Part shown: positions 9,144 through 19,621 of the stretch, in pieces
How positions within the stretch are numbered: the first letter of the stretch is position 1
Layout: every line of letters starts with the position of its first letter
Assembly: GCA_963826505.1 (NCBI GenBank)
Contig: CAWGXG010000006.1
Span: forward strand, 764,578-828,577
Direction of reading: 5' to 3'
DNA length: 64,000 bases
From: CAWGXG01 sp963826505
GTDB taxonomy: Bacteria; Chloroflexota; Anaerolineae; Aggregatilineales; Aggregatilineaceae
The notes under the pieces: model-generated
What the model was told of the DNA's origin: nothing
What the model saw: only the letters and a program-made list of their open reading frames with translations
Databases searched by the model: none
Translations under genes and position numbers: made by a program

Positions 9144-9550
9144 TCTCAACATTCTCCTTAGGGCGGAGGCGGGATCGCCCGTCTCCGCTACCTCCGATGT
9201 CGATGCATCGCCTACCCTTAAATAGCCTCTGATTAGTTATGGCAGTCCACATGGATGGGCGATGGGGGGCTGGCGGGTGCAGCTAACCGAGCTAGCTTAT
9301 GATCTAGAGTTTGATCGGGCCGACTGGGAGGATGAGCTGTTCACGGTAGCACGGACTGGGCCCCTGTTTTCCAAAGACTGAGGCTATCACTTGTACAAGC
9401 AAAGTGAGTGAAAAGCATGCAGCCGATGAAACAGAGAGTCGCTTCCCAGTGCACGTTCACTACCGGAATACTGTCGCCGCCTTCCAGTAGCCACACAGCC
9501 AGCGGGATTCCGCCTCATTAAGCTGTGCTATCCATAACTGGGTCGGGCTT
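9144..9550. other. intergenic stretch without a supported gene
   Basis: I see no convincing gene. Around 9270-9380 (+) a short frame reads VQLTELAYDLEFDRADWEDE before a stop, which might be the tail of a decayed gene, but it has no start, ribosome site or recognisable family. Confidence 0.35.
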
Positions 9551-9739
9551 CTACGCTCCAAGATCCCCATTATACGGCGTCACGGCATTGGCTTCACGGT
9601 CGTAGACGAACATGAGCTGCTCGCCTTGCGTATTCTCGAAATAGGCGTGGCAGCGGTGAGCCGCCTCACCGCAGGCTAGAGATTGTTTGTTGCCGATGGG
9701 AAAAGTGCCAGGAATGACATGCTGTCCAGTCATTCGCAC
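9551..9739 (-). CDS. small hypothetical ORF after the WD40 pseudogene
   Basis: A 62-residue frame on the same strand as the WD40 pseudogene, overlapping its stop by a few bases. It contains LACGEAAHRCHAYFENT and LMFVYDREANAVTPYNGD, with two cysteines and two histidines. No family was recognised and no clear ribosome site is present. It could be a small protein or the C-terminus of a lost gene. Confidence 0.3.
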   Translation of the reverse strand: MRMTGQHVIPGTFPIGNKQSLACGEAAHRCHAYFENTQGEQLMFVYDREANAVTPYNGDLGA

Positions 9740-12700
9740 AACGGCTCGACCTGATACAGCGTGCTCTCGGCGCAGGTCAGATCGCGCACGTAGCGGTTGT
9801 CAAGCACCCACGCGAGCAGGTCCGCACCCCAGTCGATGCGCCATTGATGGATCTGGCCGTCCAAGCCCTGCATGAAGAAGGTCTCGGCATCCGGGCTCAG
9901 GTTCAGACTGGGCCACCATCCTGTGGAGTAACGCCGCACTTCTTCACCGGTCGTGAGATCCCACAGGCTCACCCTACTGCCACTCGCGAGGGCGTAGCGC
10001 CCGTCCGGGCTGAATCCAACGTTATATGCGTCGGCTGCTAAGCTCATCACCATCTGCCCGGTTGCGAGGTCCCACAGAATCAGGCGACCGTCATCGCTGG
10101 TCGATAACGCCCTCGTTCCGTCGGGACTGAACGCCACATCGTTTACCCCGCCCACGTGCCCTTCAAGCCTGTGGATCGCCTCGCCCGTCGCGAGGTCCCA
10201 CAGGATGACAAGACTATCCTGCCCACCGGACAGCGCGGTTTGCCCATCCGGGCTGAAGACAACCCGCAGGATCTGGTTTAAATGTCCAGTCAGACGACGG
10301 ATCTCCTGCCCCGATCCTGCATCCCATAGGATCACAGTGGCGTCATCCCGGCCGCCTGTCAACACCGTTTGCCCGTTGGGGCTGAAAGCAACAGCACCCA
10401 CGCTTCCGTCATGACCTACAAGGGCGTGCAGCACCACACCGGTGTCTATGTCCCACAGCAAGGCCGATCCCTCAGTGCCAGAAAACACTAGCGAGCGACC
10501 GCCCCCAGCCATCATGGTATGTCCGTCCGGGCTTACGGCGATGACTCGTTATTGGACAGCCCAGTTCACGGATTGGAGTGTCATCCAGTCCGAGGCGTTG
10601 GACTACCTGACCCGATGCGACATCAAATACTATGATGTCGCATTCTCGAGGAGAATCCTCGTCTTGAGACCCGCCATCCGTCGCGACAAACAATGTCTGC
10701 CCATCAGGGCTGAGAGTCGCGATTGTGGGCGGAAGATCGGTGGCGTACTGGTTTACCTCTGCCCCGTACTGGATCCCCAGCACACGCATTTCGCTCACCA
10801 TTCCGACCAGCACAGCCTGTCCGTCGCGCATGAAGGCTGCTCCAGTGATTCCAGTCGAGGCAGCGGCAGGATCATCGCCCCGGTCTGCACATCCATAATT
10901 GCCAGCTGATCGACAAAACTAGGTACCAGCATTATGCGTCCGTCGGGGCTAATATCGAACTCAGAATACCCATTGAATCCAATTGGCTCACCGTAGTGCT
11001 GGAGGGCTTGAAACGTCTGGAGGTCCCACAAGATCATGGTGTTGTCCGCTTCGAGAACCAGGGCACGTTCCCCATCGGGCAGATACTTGATGTCGCTCGG
11101 CACCTTCATTCGCGTCTCGCCCAATTCTCCGAAGGTTTGGATGGGCTCGCCCGTGGCCATATCCCACAGAATCACCTCGCCTCCCCAACATCCGGACAGT
11201 GCCGTCTTTCCGTCGGGGCTGATCGCGAGGCGTCCCGTCATGGCCGTATGCCCGCGAAATGTACGAGATCGGTTCTCCGGTGCTCACATCCCACAGAATC
11301 AGGTTGGCCTCTTCATTTTCAGGATATTCCGCTACTACCTCCGACCGCCCGCCGTTGTTGGAAAGCACAGTCTGCCCGTCTGGGCTGAAGGCCACCGAAA
11401 GGGCAGAGGGGCTCAGGATATAACCTTCGCCAAAGCGTCGAATCATGGTACCGGTTGTAAGATCCCACAGAATGATGGACTGATCTTCAGCAATGGACAC
11501 CCCGGTCTTTCCATCCGGACTGATATCCACATCCAGCACTATCCCGCCTGGATCGTGGCCTTGCAGGTCGTAGATGACTTCCCCGGTGTTCAGATCCCAG
11601 TAGGTGGTTTTCCCGGCTTCTGCCCCGGAAAGCGCTCTCTGGCCATCTGGGCTGATAGTGATGGACATGATGACACCAAGGCCATCGCCAACGAGGCGGC
11701 GTATGGTGCCTGGCTGGTACGCCGCTTCTGACAGAATCGTCTGTGCTTCGGCAGAGGGCGTGTCGCTCTGGTTGGCGGCCACTGCCAGAGCCAGCGCCGT
11801 ATCCAGATCACCACTCACCAGCGCGGCCCGCGCGCCGTTGACCAGGGCGAGTTCGCGTGCACGAGCGGCGTTCGTATCGCTGGCACGGCGCGCATCCTGG
11901 GCGCGGTGCTCGCGGTTCAGCGCAAACAGGGCCAGTATGGCCATCACCAGCGATGTGATCAATGCCGCAGCCAAAATCCCGTTTCGTACGCGCCGCCGTA
12001 CACTTTTCTGCCGCAGGTTTTCTGCCCTGCTGGCCCCCAGGTAGACCCGCTCCTCCGGGGTCAGAGCGATATCCGTCTGGTGCGCTCCAGCCTGCGAACT
12101 GGACGAGGCGCGAGCCGGTCAGCAGGTAACTCCGATCACGTCCGGCGGCTTCCCACTCGCTTGCAGCGGCAGCCAACAACCTCTGCTGGCGGATATCGTC
12201 GCGGCTTTCGTCGAGCCAGGTGCGCAGCCGGGGCCAGGCGCGGATCAGCGCTTCGTGCGCCACTTCGAGGGTGGGATCGTGGGTGAGCGCGTCACGGTCG
12301 AAGGTTAGCAGGCGGTGATGGGCGAACGGGTCAATGATGGACTGGACTGTGTCTTCTCCACCGACGAGCCCGTCAATTTCACGCCTCGGGACGCGCCGCC
12401 GTGTGTCCTCGCTGTTCTCGTTCAACTGAACCAACCGCAGGAAGACCTGACGCGCCAGGGCTTGTCGGTCTTCATCGAGTTGCTGGTAGACCTCCTCGGC
12501 CCGCCGGAGCAGTGCTCCTTGTACACCACCGGTGGTTTGATAGGCGCTCAAGGTGAGCGCGTGGTTGTCGCGGCGTTCGAATAACTCGTACAGGGCATGT
12601 TGGAGCAGGGGCAGAGTGCCCGGCTGGCTGCCGACATCGGTGACGATAGCCGGAACCAGGTCCCGCTCGATATGCAAGCCGATCTGTTCCGCCGGGCTCT

Positions 12701-14148
12701 GGATAGCGCGCTGCAATTCACTGGGACGACAGCGGCAAGATGACTTCTGTGCGCTGGCGCACAAGGTCGCCAAAGTCGGGATAGAGCAGGGGCCAGTCGT
12801 AGAAATCCGCGCGCAGGGTGAGGATCAGGCGCAAACGGCTGCGTGGATCGCTGAGCGCAGTGAACAAGCTGTCCAACAGATGCGCGCGCACGGTTTCATC
12901 GGTGACCAGACTGAACAATTCCTCGAACTGGTCGATCACCAGGCACAGCTCGACATGCTCGTCGGCAGGCAGCAGGCGCTTGAGCGCGCGCAGCAGTCCG
13001 CGCGTATCGTCTTCGAGCAGGGGGAGCAGGTCTGGTTGGGATCGGTCGGTCTGTTGCGTTAACGCGGCTTCCAGTTCGAGCAAAGGATGTGCGCCGGGCT
13101 GCATGACGGCAATCCACCACTGGTCTGAGCCGGGCAGCGCGCCGTTGCGCAGGGCAGGGATCAGGCCAGCACGCACGACGCTCGACTTGCCGCTGCCGCT
13201 CGGTCCGACAACGGCCAGAAAGCGCGCCCAGCGGTGTTGTTCTCTCAGTCGCACGACGAGCTGCGCCACGAGCACTTCCCGCCCGAAGAAATCCGGGGCG
13301 TCCTCTTCCAGGAAGGGTCGCAGTCCCTTGTAGGGATTGGTGACGCTTTCGCGTGGAGGGAGCTGAACGACATTATCGTCTTTGCTGAATGCCTGTGCCC
13401 GAGGGCGCGTGACCCGCTCTGGCAGCCCCGCGAGAATGCTCTCGTAGGCGGCGGCGGTCTCCGGAGCAGGGCTGATCCCAAGTTCTTCCTGGAGTACACG
13501 CTGGCAGACTGTATACTGGTTGAGAGCCGCCACGCGCTGACCCGACTGGGCGAGAAGCTCAATCAACTGCCGGTGTGTTTTCTCGCGCAGGGCATCCATC
13601 TGGAGCAGGCGGGTTGCTGTACCGATACCCGCGGCATACGCCCCATCTTCCTGGTAGCGCCCGATGAGTGTGTCCATCGCCTCCATGATCCGGAAGCGCC
13701 AGCGCTCGCGTTCCAGGGTCGCCCATTCCTCGAAGCCCGTGCTGTCCACGAAGAAACCCGCCAGGAAATCGCCGTGGTACAACTCCAACGCGGATTCGAG
13801 ACGCGCGATGTTGTTGTCTGCGGTGCCTATTTGTGTTTCCAGCTCAGCGACATCGAGCCAGATTTCCGCGCCATCTCTCAATCCGACGGACTCACGCGTG
13901 ATCTCGACGAACGGCTCGACGGTCTGGCGCAGACTGGTTAGCGCGACGCGCAAATTCGCCGACGCCTGCCCCTGGGCTCGCTCCTCCCAGAACATCTCCG
14001 CGAGGACTTCGCGCGGATAGGTGCGCTGCGTGCAGGCGAGATAGACCAGCAGCGCCTGCACCTTGCGCGAGTCGAAGCCAGTCACGGGCGTGTCGTCGAT
14101 GGATATGGTTAAGCTGCCAAGCGTGCGGATCTGCAATGTGGTGCCCAT
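9730..14148 (-). pseudogene. BTAD-STAND-TM-WD40 regulator, multiply frameshifted
   Basis: A paralogue of the gene at 43856-48272, in the opposite orientation. The N-terminal part (14148 to about 12724) is intact: a SARP-type winged helix (TLGSLTISIDDTPVTGFDSR), a BTAD helical domain and a STAND ATPase with P-loop VVGPSGSGKSSVVRAG and Walker B CLVIDQFEELF. The reading then changes frame near 12724, 12090, 11250, 10840 and 10545. The remaining pieces show a membrane helix (ALITSLVMAILALFAL) and many WD40 blades, and end in the same C-terminal signature as the paralogue (RDLTC and EPLCE). Five breaks make a functional full-length product unlikely. A truncated BTAD-STAND protein could still be made. 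Confidence 0.85.
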
Positions 14149-14215
14149 AGGAGGTCTCCTGGCTCACTGGGCGGGCGGGGATGCTGAGGAGTGGGGGAGG
14201 GCGCGAGGGCGGTGA
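14149..14215 (-). promoter_or_regulatory. conserved leader of the BTAD-STAND-WD40 genes
   Basis: The stretch just upstream of the start matches the leader of the paralogue at 43790-43855 closely. It includes a C-rich run ending in CCCCCACTCCTCAGC, then CCCGCCCGCCCAGTGAGCC, and AGGAGACCTCCT with the ribosome site just before ATGGGCACC. Conservation of non-coding leader between diverged paralogues suggests shared control or recent duplication. Confidence 0.5.
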
Positions 14216-14346
14216 GTCCTTAAGCTATCTAATATCATAGGTGAGTCATACAGAGAGTCAAGTCGTCCGTGGGAGGGGAAAAGGATAGGCTGGAGGCAAT
14301 CAACATGAGTCATCCCGAATTATGCGGAAGGCTCATGCAGCGCGAA

Positions 14347-14406
14347 AAAAGACCTCTGAGTAGACTGAAAGGTAGCACACAAAGGGAGTCGAAACGGAGG
14401 TCTTTT
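14347..14406 (+). promoter_or_regulatory. hairpin that would hide the transposase ribosome site
   Basis: AAAAGACCTC at 14347-14356 is exactly complementary to GAGGTCTTTT at 14397-14406, which contains the GGAGG ribosome site just before ATG 14408. In a transcript reading in from outside, the 5' arm would pair with the ribosome site. Insertion sequences are known to use this to silence transposase in read-through transcripts. The inverted arm carries the same structure at 63833-63892. Confidence 0.5.
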
Positions 14407-14407
14407 C

Positions 14408-14645
14408 ATGCGTAAGTCTGCCACAAAAACACGCTATGCTCAAACGATAAGTGAGCGCTTGGAGACGTTTGTACAAGAATTGCTGGTGGAACTGGATCGG
14501 CAGTTGGACAAGCGTTTGGTCCGCACGTTTTTGCTCACTCTACAGGCCATCATCATGCTTCGACAAGCACCCAGGGCTTGTTATTGAGTGAACTGGGCGG
14601 GGACCAGAGCAAGCGCCCGCTGGGACGAAACGCCTGTTGAATTTT
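14408..14645 (+). pseudogene. DDE transposase N-terminal remnant
   Basis: Starts MRKSATKTRYAQTISERLE and continues LDKRLVRTFLLTLQAIIMLR. After a single-base shift near 14573 the reading resumes as QGLLLSELGG, and after another near 14600 as GPEQAPAGTKRLLNFL. This matches the beginning of IS4/IS701-like DDE transposases. No catalytic residues remain. On the other strand the LacI remnant meets it around 14630-14650, suggesting the IS inserted in or next to a lacI-type gene and then both were trimmed by a deletion. Confidence 0.65.
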
Positions 14646-14870
14646 TTGAAACCAGATGCACGGGCAGGATAACTTCATTGGAATAGAGCTTGCGGTTTTC
14701 GATCAGGTCAAAGAGAACCTGCACAGCGCGTTTACCTTCATCCATAGAGGGGATACGAATCGTTGTCAAGGGGGGTGCTTGGCGCTGCGCGTCTGGAATA
14801 TCATCATAGCCAACGAGCGAAATGTCACCAGGGATACTGACAATGCCGATACGGTGGTGTATGGATCTCA
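14630..14870 (-). pseudogene. LacI-family regulator, C-terminal remnant
   Basis: Reads IPGDISLVGYDDIPDAQRQA, LTTIRIPSMDEGKRAVQVLF and VILPVHLVSKNSTG. This is the last part of the periplasmic-binding-like effector domain of LacI-type repressors. The DNA-binding domain and most of the effector domain are missing. The frame begins directly after the sorC stop and has no credible start. An orphan palindrome upstream of the sugar kinase could be the operator of the lost repressor. Confidence 0.8.
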
Positions 14871-15836
14871 CTCACATTGCTCAAGTGCCAAAATGCGATT
14901 GGCTGCCGCGTCATCGGTCACCAGAATATCAACATAACCGCCATGCAGTGCGCCAAGAATTGCTTCGGCTTTTTGCTCGGAGCCTGCTACCGCAATCACA
15001 GTTTCGATATTGCGTAGATTAGGTAGGCCAATACTGATTGCGCGATGATTGAGGTCAATGTCAACTAATTGTCCCTCAGCGTCAAAGAATTGAGCGCACA
15101 TGTGACCAACCACCCCCTTATTTTGCAGCCAAGAGAGGTCTTTACGATTCAAGTAACCCGCCCAGATCAACCCCGATGTATCCGAAGCCAACGCACCGAT
15201 TCCAAACAGTGCAATGTCTGATTGATTTCCTAGAGATAACACTTCTTGCACCGTAGGTTCTTGTACCAGTAAATCACGCATTCGCGCATTTTCGACCAAT
15301 AGTGGGGCATGGAGATAACGATATTTTGCACCGAATTTGGTTGCTAATTCGCGTGTGAGATCGATCCCCTCAATCAGTGGATTGTCCGAGCCTAGTGCGC
15401 CAATAACCGGTACTACCGTAACATTCTCATGATGCGAGGGCCGAACCTGTGCAACCGTATCAGCGATCGAACGTCCATAAGAAACGCCCAGTATCAAATC
15501 GTTGTCAATCAATTTCTCCAACAACCGCGCAGCAAGTTGCCCCATGCCCTTTCTAACCACGTCACGCGGTTGTCCATTACTGCACAACACGCGCGCCTTC
15601 TTGAGGCCAAAAGTGATTTGAAGTTGTTTTTCCAGGTTGGCATCACGCGCTACCGTGTAATTGATGATGATCGTGACTACACCTTGATCGCGCGCTTCCT
15701 GCAATAGACGCGAAACAGTCGATCGCGACACACTAATACGCTGCCCGATTTCGGCCTGAGTGAGTTGTTGTTCGTAATATAGGCGAGCTACTTCAATCAA
15801 TATGTTGAAATCATCGGGTTGTTGATCCTCAGGCAT
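14868..15836 (-). CDS. SorC/DeoR-family transcriptional regulator of the ula-like cluster
   Basis: A 322-residue sugar-responsive regulator. The N-terminal helix-turn-helix reads QQLTQAEIGQRISVSRSTVS (about residues 25-45). The rest is the SorC-type sugar-phosphate-binding domain, with LILGVSYGRSIADT, VPVIGALG, ALFGIGALASD and GHMCAQFFDAEGQLVD. It is transcribed divergently from ulaG across about 200 bases, the classical arrangement for a local regulator responding to a phosphorylated pathway intermediate. Start ATG 15836 is the first in frame. The other arm has an apparently intact copy. Confidence 0.9.
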   Translation of the reverse strand: MPEDQQPDDFNILIEVARLYYEQQLTQAEIGQRISVSRSTVSRLLQEARDQGVVTIIINYTVARDANLEKQLQITFGLKKARVLCSNGQPRDVVRKGMGQLAARLLEKLIDNDLILGVSYGRSIADTVAQVRPSHHENVTVVPVIGALGSDNPLIEGIDLTRELATKFGAKYRYLHAPLLVENARMRDLLVQEPTVQEVLSLGNQSDIALFGIGALASDTSGLIWAGYLNRKDLSWLQNKGVVGHMCAQFFDAEGQLVDIDLNHRAISIGLPNLRNIETVIAVAGSEQKAEAILGALHGGYVDILVTDDAAANRILALEQCE

Positions 15837-15959
15837 TGTCGATCCCTTTTTCCAAATTCGCTTTTGTGCAACCAGACAGGAATATTTTCAGCTTGTCATC
15901 AAACAATAGCATGTTTCTTTCTTTCATTCAAGGCTTTTTTGCACATATTCCCAATTCAT

Positions 15960-15988
15960 TTGACATATGCTCATATTGATTTTATTCT
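15960..15988 (+). promoter_or_regulatory. candidate promoter of the ula-like operon
   Basis: TTGACA at 15960-15965, 17 bases of spacer and TATTCT at 15983-15988 give a good sigma70-type match pointing at ulaG. In the same intergenic region, TGTGCAA near 15867 and TTGCACA near 15940 form an inverted pair flanking AT-rich DNA, a possible binding pair for the divergent SorC-family regulator. The inverted arm has the same promoter at 62251-62279. Confidence 0.55.
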
Positions 15989-16042
15989 GTCCTTATGGCC
16001 TTCGATTCAAGAGTAATCAATTTGGGCGAGGAAGAATACGTC

Positions 16043-17104
16043 ATGAATGTGTACGAAATCACAAGAGAATCCTGGATTTTGGGTACATTTCCCGAATGGG
16101 GAACATGGCTCAATGAAGAAATCGAGAATGAAGCTGTAGCTCCTGGTACCTTTGCCATGTGGTGGTTGGGTTGTTGTGGTATCTGGGTGAAAACCGAGAA
16201 CGATACCCATATTTGCATGGATTTATGGGTCAAGACAGGCAAACGTACTCACGCGAACCCCTGGATGAGCGATCAACACCAACACCAACGGGCCATTGGT
16301 GTGAAGAAATTGCAGCCCAATTTGCGCAATGCAGTTGTTCCAATTGACCCATTTGCAATCAAAACCCTGGATGCTTTACTGGCGACTCACGATCACAGCG
16401 ATCATATCGATCCCAATGTCGCCGCCGCCGTTATCCAGAATTGCGATGACTCTGTGCCATTCATTGGCCCGCAAACCTGTGTTGATTTGTGGATGAAATG
16501 GGGCGTACCGGCAGATCGCTGTATCGTCGTCAAGCCCGGTGACGTGGTTGACATCAAGGATGTGCAAATTGTCGCACTAGACTCGTTTGATCGTACCGAA
16601 CTGATCACGGCGCCTCCAGGTGTCGTCCTCAAAGATCAACCCGTTCAGGATATGGATAAAAAAGCGGTCAATTACCTCATCAAGACGCCGGGAGGAAACC
16701 TTTATCACGCTGCTGATTCGCATTATTCCAATTGGTATACAAAACATGGCAACGATCACGAAATCCACGTTGCTTTGGGTAGCTTTGGCGAGAATCCGCG
16801 CGGTATGACCGACAAGATGTCTTCCATCGATCTGCTGCGCATGGCTGAGGGCCTGAATACTGAAGTCATTATTCCCATGCATCATGACATCTGGACCAAT
16901 TTCCAGGCCGATCCGAATGAAATTCTTGTGCTATGGAATATGAGAAAAGACCGCCTGCAATATGGGTTTAGGCCCTTTATCTGGCAGGTTGGCGGAAAAT
17001 ACGTGTATCCCACTGACAAAGACAAAACCGTCTACCAGCATCCGCGTGGATTTGAGGATGCGTTCACCCTCGAGCCGGATTTGCCCTTCAAAGCACTGTT
17101 GTAA
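16043..17104 (+). CDS. ulaG: L-ascorbate-6-phosphate lactonase (UlaG-like)
   Basis: Metallo-beta-lactamase-fold enzyme predicted to open the lactone ring of L-ascorbate 6-phosphate to 3-keto-L-gulonate 6-phosphate, with Mn-type metal ligands. It follows E. coli UlaG nearly end to end: ITRESWILGTFPEWGTWLNE at the N-terminus, the metal motif HDHSDHID at about residues 116-123, GVKKLQPNLR, CIVVKPGDVV, SLYH/ADSHYSNW-type text and the C-terminal IWQVGGKY and EPDLPFK. Length 353 matches the family. Start 16043 follows GAGGA; the frame is open from 15995 but that part lies over the promoter. It is first in the operon. Confidence 0.93.
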   Translation: MNVYEITRESWILGTFPEWGTWLNEEIENEAVAPGTFAMWWLGCCGIWVKTENDTHICMDLWVKTGKRTHANPWMSDQHQHQRAIGVKKLQPNLRNAVVPIDPFAIKTLDALLATHDHSDHIDPNVAAAVIQNCDDSVPFIGPQTCVDLWMKWGVPADRCIVVKPGDVVDIKDVQIVALDSFDRTELITAPPGVVLKDQPVQDMDKKAVNYLIKTPGGNLYHAADSHYSNWYTKHGNDHEIHVALGSFGENPRGMTDKMSSIDLLRMAEGLNTEVIIPMHHDIWTNFQADPNEILVLWNMRKDRLQYGFRPFIWQVGGKYVYPTDKDKTVYQHPRGFEDAFTLEPDLPFKALL

Positions 17105-17244
17105 GGCAAGAAATACTCACGCCGCTCACATTAATCATTTATCAGAAAGCTGAGAGAACCAACCAAGGAGGTGGAACCCGCTCGGAAATGATTTGTACCC
17201 GCCAAAACTGTCGACCTATCTACAAGTTCAAGGAGAATAAAACC

Positions 17245-18606
17245 GTGCAGAAAAAGATGTTGCGAAGCTTTGTGGCTGTCCTGCTCGTCGTAGCAGTCGT
17301 GGCAAGCTTTAGTGTATCCTTTGCCCAAGAGGGCAACGATCCGTACAAACCTTATCGTGGCACAACCATCGTTGTCAGTTGGCCTTCGCTGTCTCACTTC
17401 CTGGTAGCCGAAACACTGATTCCTCAATTTACTGAAGAAACCGGGATCAAAGTTGAGGTCGACTCGATCCAGTACGAATCCATGCACGATAAGCAGGTGC
17501 TGGAAATGAGCAAGCCCAAGGGCGATTATGACGTGGTCGCGTGGGTAGTGTTCTCCAAGACAGAATACGTTAGCAAGGGTTTCCTGACCCCGCTCGCACC
17601 GTTTTTCACAAATCCTAAATTAGCCGATCCCAATTATGATCCCGAGGATTTTGTCGAAGCGTTTCTGGTTTCCGGTTCGGTAGTGGGTGGTGATCGTGGT
17701 TATCTGCCAGGGCCGACCCAGGCGCTGTATGGCTTGCCATTCGGTGCTGAAACCAGCATTCTGGCCTATCGTAAGGATATCTTTGAAGAATATGGCCTGG
17801 AAGTGCCTACGACCTACGATGAAATGCTCCAAACGGCGGCCTGGATTACGGAGAACGTGCCAGATGTGTACGGTATGACCAGCCGCGGTGCGGCGGGGCA
17901 CCAGCTAGTCCATGCCTGGATGCTGCATCTTAGCCCGTTTGGCGGCGGCATATTTGACGACAATTGGAACCCCATCGTAAACAACGAAGCAGGTGTGGCG
18001 GCTGCCGAAGCACTCAAGACCATCATTGAAAACTCTCCACCCGGCGTAACCAGCTACGGGTTTGGCGAAGAAGTGAATGCGTTCTTACAAGGCGATGCGG
18101 CCATGTTCCTGGACGCCCACAAAATTGCCGCCCAAAGCCGCGATCCGAACCAGTCGAAAGTGGACGGCTTGGTCGGCTTTGCTCCGCATCCGACAGCAGC
18201 AAAGTGTGGTGCGGAAACTGGCGGTCAGGCGCTGGGCATTCCCTCGAACTCCCAGAACAAAGAAGCAGCTTTCCTGTTCATTCAATGGATGACCAGTAAA
18301 GCGGCGGATCGCAAACTGGCGGAAATCGGTGCTGATCCGGTTCGTACGTCCACGTTCTCCGATCCCGAATTGCAGGCGACTCATCCTGAATACGTGACCA
18401 TCCTCCAACAACTCGATTGCGCCGATATGGATTGGCGTCCCCTGATCCCCGAATTGGCCGCAATGGATGCGCCGATCCTCGGCGTGAAACTCTCAGAGTT
18501 TGTGATTGGCGAGAAGACTGCTCAAGAAGCTTTGGATGAAGCAGCCGTTGAGATTCATGATTTGATGGAGCGCGAAGGATATTACACCTGGCAAATGTCA
18601 AACTAG
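17245..18606 (+). CDS. ABC sugar-acid/sugar transporter substrate-binding protein
   Basis: CUT1-type extracytoplasmic solute-binding protein, about 453 residues, probably capturing the substrate of this ula-like pathway. Signal peptide: KKMLRSF, then a hydrophobic core ending SVSFAQ. The mature part has LSHFLVAETLIPQFTEETGI, YGLPFGAETSILAYRKDIF and the late WRPLIPE. GTG 17245 was chosen because AAGGAG lies 9 bases upstream and gives a normal signal peptide; an in-frame ATG at 17188 has a perfect AAGGAGGT but 16 bases away. A perfect hairpin separates it from the permeases. Confidence 0.9.
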   Translation: MQKKMLRSFVAVLLVVAVVASFSVSFAQEGNDPYKPYRGTTIVVSWPSLSHFLVAETLIPQFTEETGIKVEVDSIQYESMHDKQVLEMSKPKGDYDVVAWVVFSKTEYVSKGFLTPLAPFFTNPKLADPNYDPEDFVEAFLVSGSVVGGDRGYLPGPTQALYGLPFGAETSILAYRKDIFEEYGLEVPTTYDEMLQTAAWITENVPDVYGMTSRGAAGHQLVHAWMLHLSPFGGGIFDDNWNPIVNNEAGVAAAEALKTIIENSPPGVTSYGFGEEVNAFLQGDAAMFLDAHKIAAQSRDPNQSKVDGLVGFAPHPTAAKCGAETGGQALGIPSNSQNKEAAFLFIQWMTSKAADRKLAEIGADPVRTSTFSDPELQATHPEYVTILQQLDCADMDWRPLIPELAAMDAPILGVKLSEFVIGEKTAQEALDEAAVEIHDLMEREGYYTWQMSN

Positions 18607-18626
18607 CCGGGTCGACCTTCTTGCAC

Positions 18627-18652
18627 GGGAGATAGGAGTACTCCTATCTCCC
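18627..18652 (+). terminator. perfect palindromic hairpin after the binding-protein gene
   Basis: A 26-base perfect palindrome with half-site GGGAGATAGGAGT at 18627-18652, followed by TTCTTCCT. It is either an intrinsic terminator with partial read-through or an mRNA-end-protecting structure, expected to give more binding protein than permease. The inverted arm carries it at 59587-59612. Confidence 0.65.
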
Positions 18653-18688
18653 TTCTTCCTAACACAATTTAATGGTGATAAGGAGCCC

Positions 18689-19619
18689 ATGATGTTGGCG
18701 GCCCTGAAAAATCCAAGGACATACACCCCTTATATATTCTTGCTACCCGCCGGGGCGATTCTGGCCATCGGGCTGTTGTTTCCTTTATGGCGTGCTCTAC
18801 AGCTCAGTTTCTATGATTGGGATATGGGGACACCCTGGGCATCCAAGGAATATGTCGGACTAAACTCTTATGAACGCATGGTGAATGATGAAGGCGTTCA
18901 AGAGTTGTTGGTGGTTACCCTCAAATATAGTTTTTGGATCATCGTCAGCGAGATGATTATTGGCGTCGGATTAGCTCTCCTTCTTGAAAGATCGGTACGC
19001 GGGATTGCGGTGTTTCGGACGATCTTCATCTTGCCACTGATGGTGGCTCCCGTGGTCGTGGGTCTGACCTGGCGTTATATGTTTGATGCGCGTAACGGGA
19101 TGATCAATTACTACCTCGAAAAGATAGGACACGCAATTCCAGTCCTCGAATCCTTGGGCTTTAAGACGCAAGTCTGGCTATCCGATCCCGACCTGGCGAT
19201 GGGGTCTTTGGTCATTACCGATATTTGGCAGTGGAACTCCTTTCATTCTCATCATTGTATTGGCCGGGTTGCAGGGGTTGCCCAACGATGTGATGGAGGC
19301 GTCTTATATTGATGGAGCGTCATGGTGGCAGATGACATGGCGCGTCAAACTGCCTATGCTGCGCTCGATTCTGCTAGTCACGCTGTTGATGCGACTGATT
19401 GATGTGTTCCGCGCGCTTGAAGTTATCTTTGTGATGACGTTTGGCGGTCCCGGTCGCAAAACCGAAGTGCTCTCCCTCCACATTTACAAAACGGCTTTCA
19501 CCTCGATGGACCTCGGTTACGCCTCAACGGTGTCCATGTTGCTCATCGCCATTCTATTTATTCTGAGCCTGGGCGTTCTGCTTTACTCCAATCCGCTGAA
19601 AGAAAGAACGGAGTTCTAG
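18689..19619 (+). pseudogene. ABC sugar transporter permease 1 (MalF type), one frameshift
   Basis: First permease of the ula-like importer. The frame from ATG 18689 encodes TYTPYIFLLPAGAILAIGLL and several membrane segments up to LVITDIWQW. One extra base near 19234 then shifts the reading into nonsense ending at 19312. The correct C-terminal part, LAGLQGLPNDVMEASYIDGA with the EAA loop, continues in the next frame to 19619. Deleting one base restores a normal protein of about 309 residues. The inverted arm has the same extra position (with a T instead of A), so a random read error is unlikely. AAGGAG precedes the start. Confidence 0.85.
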
Positions 19620-19621
19620 TC

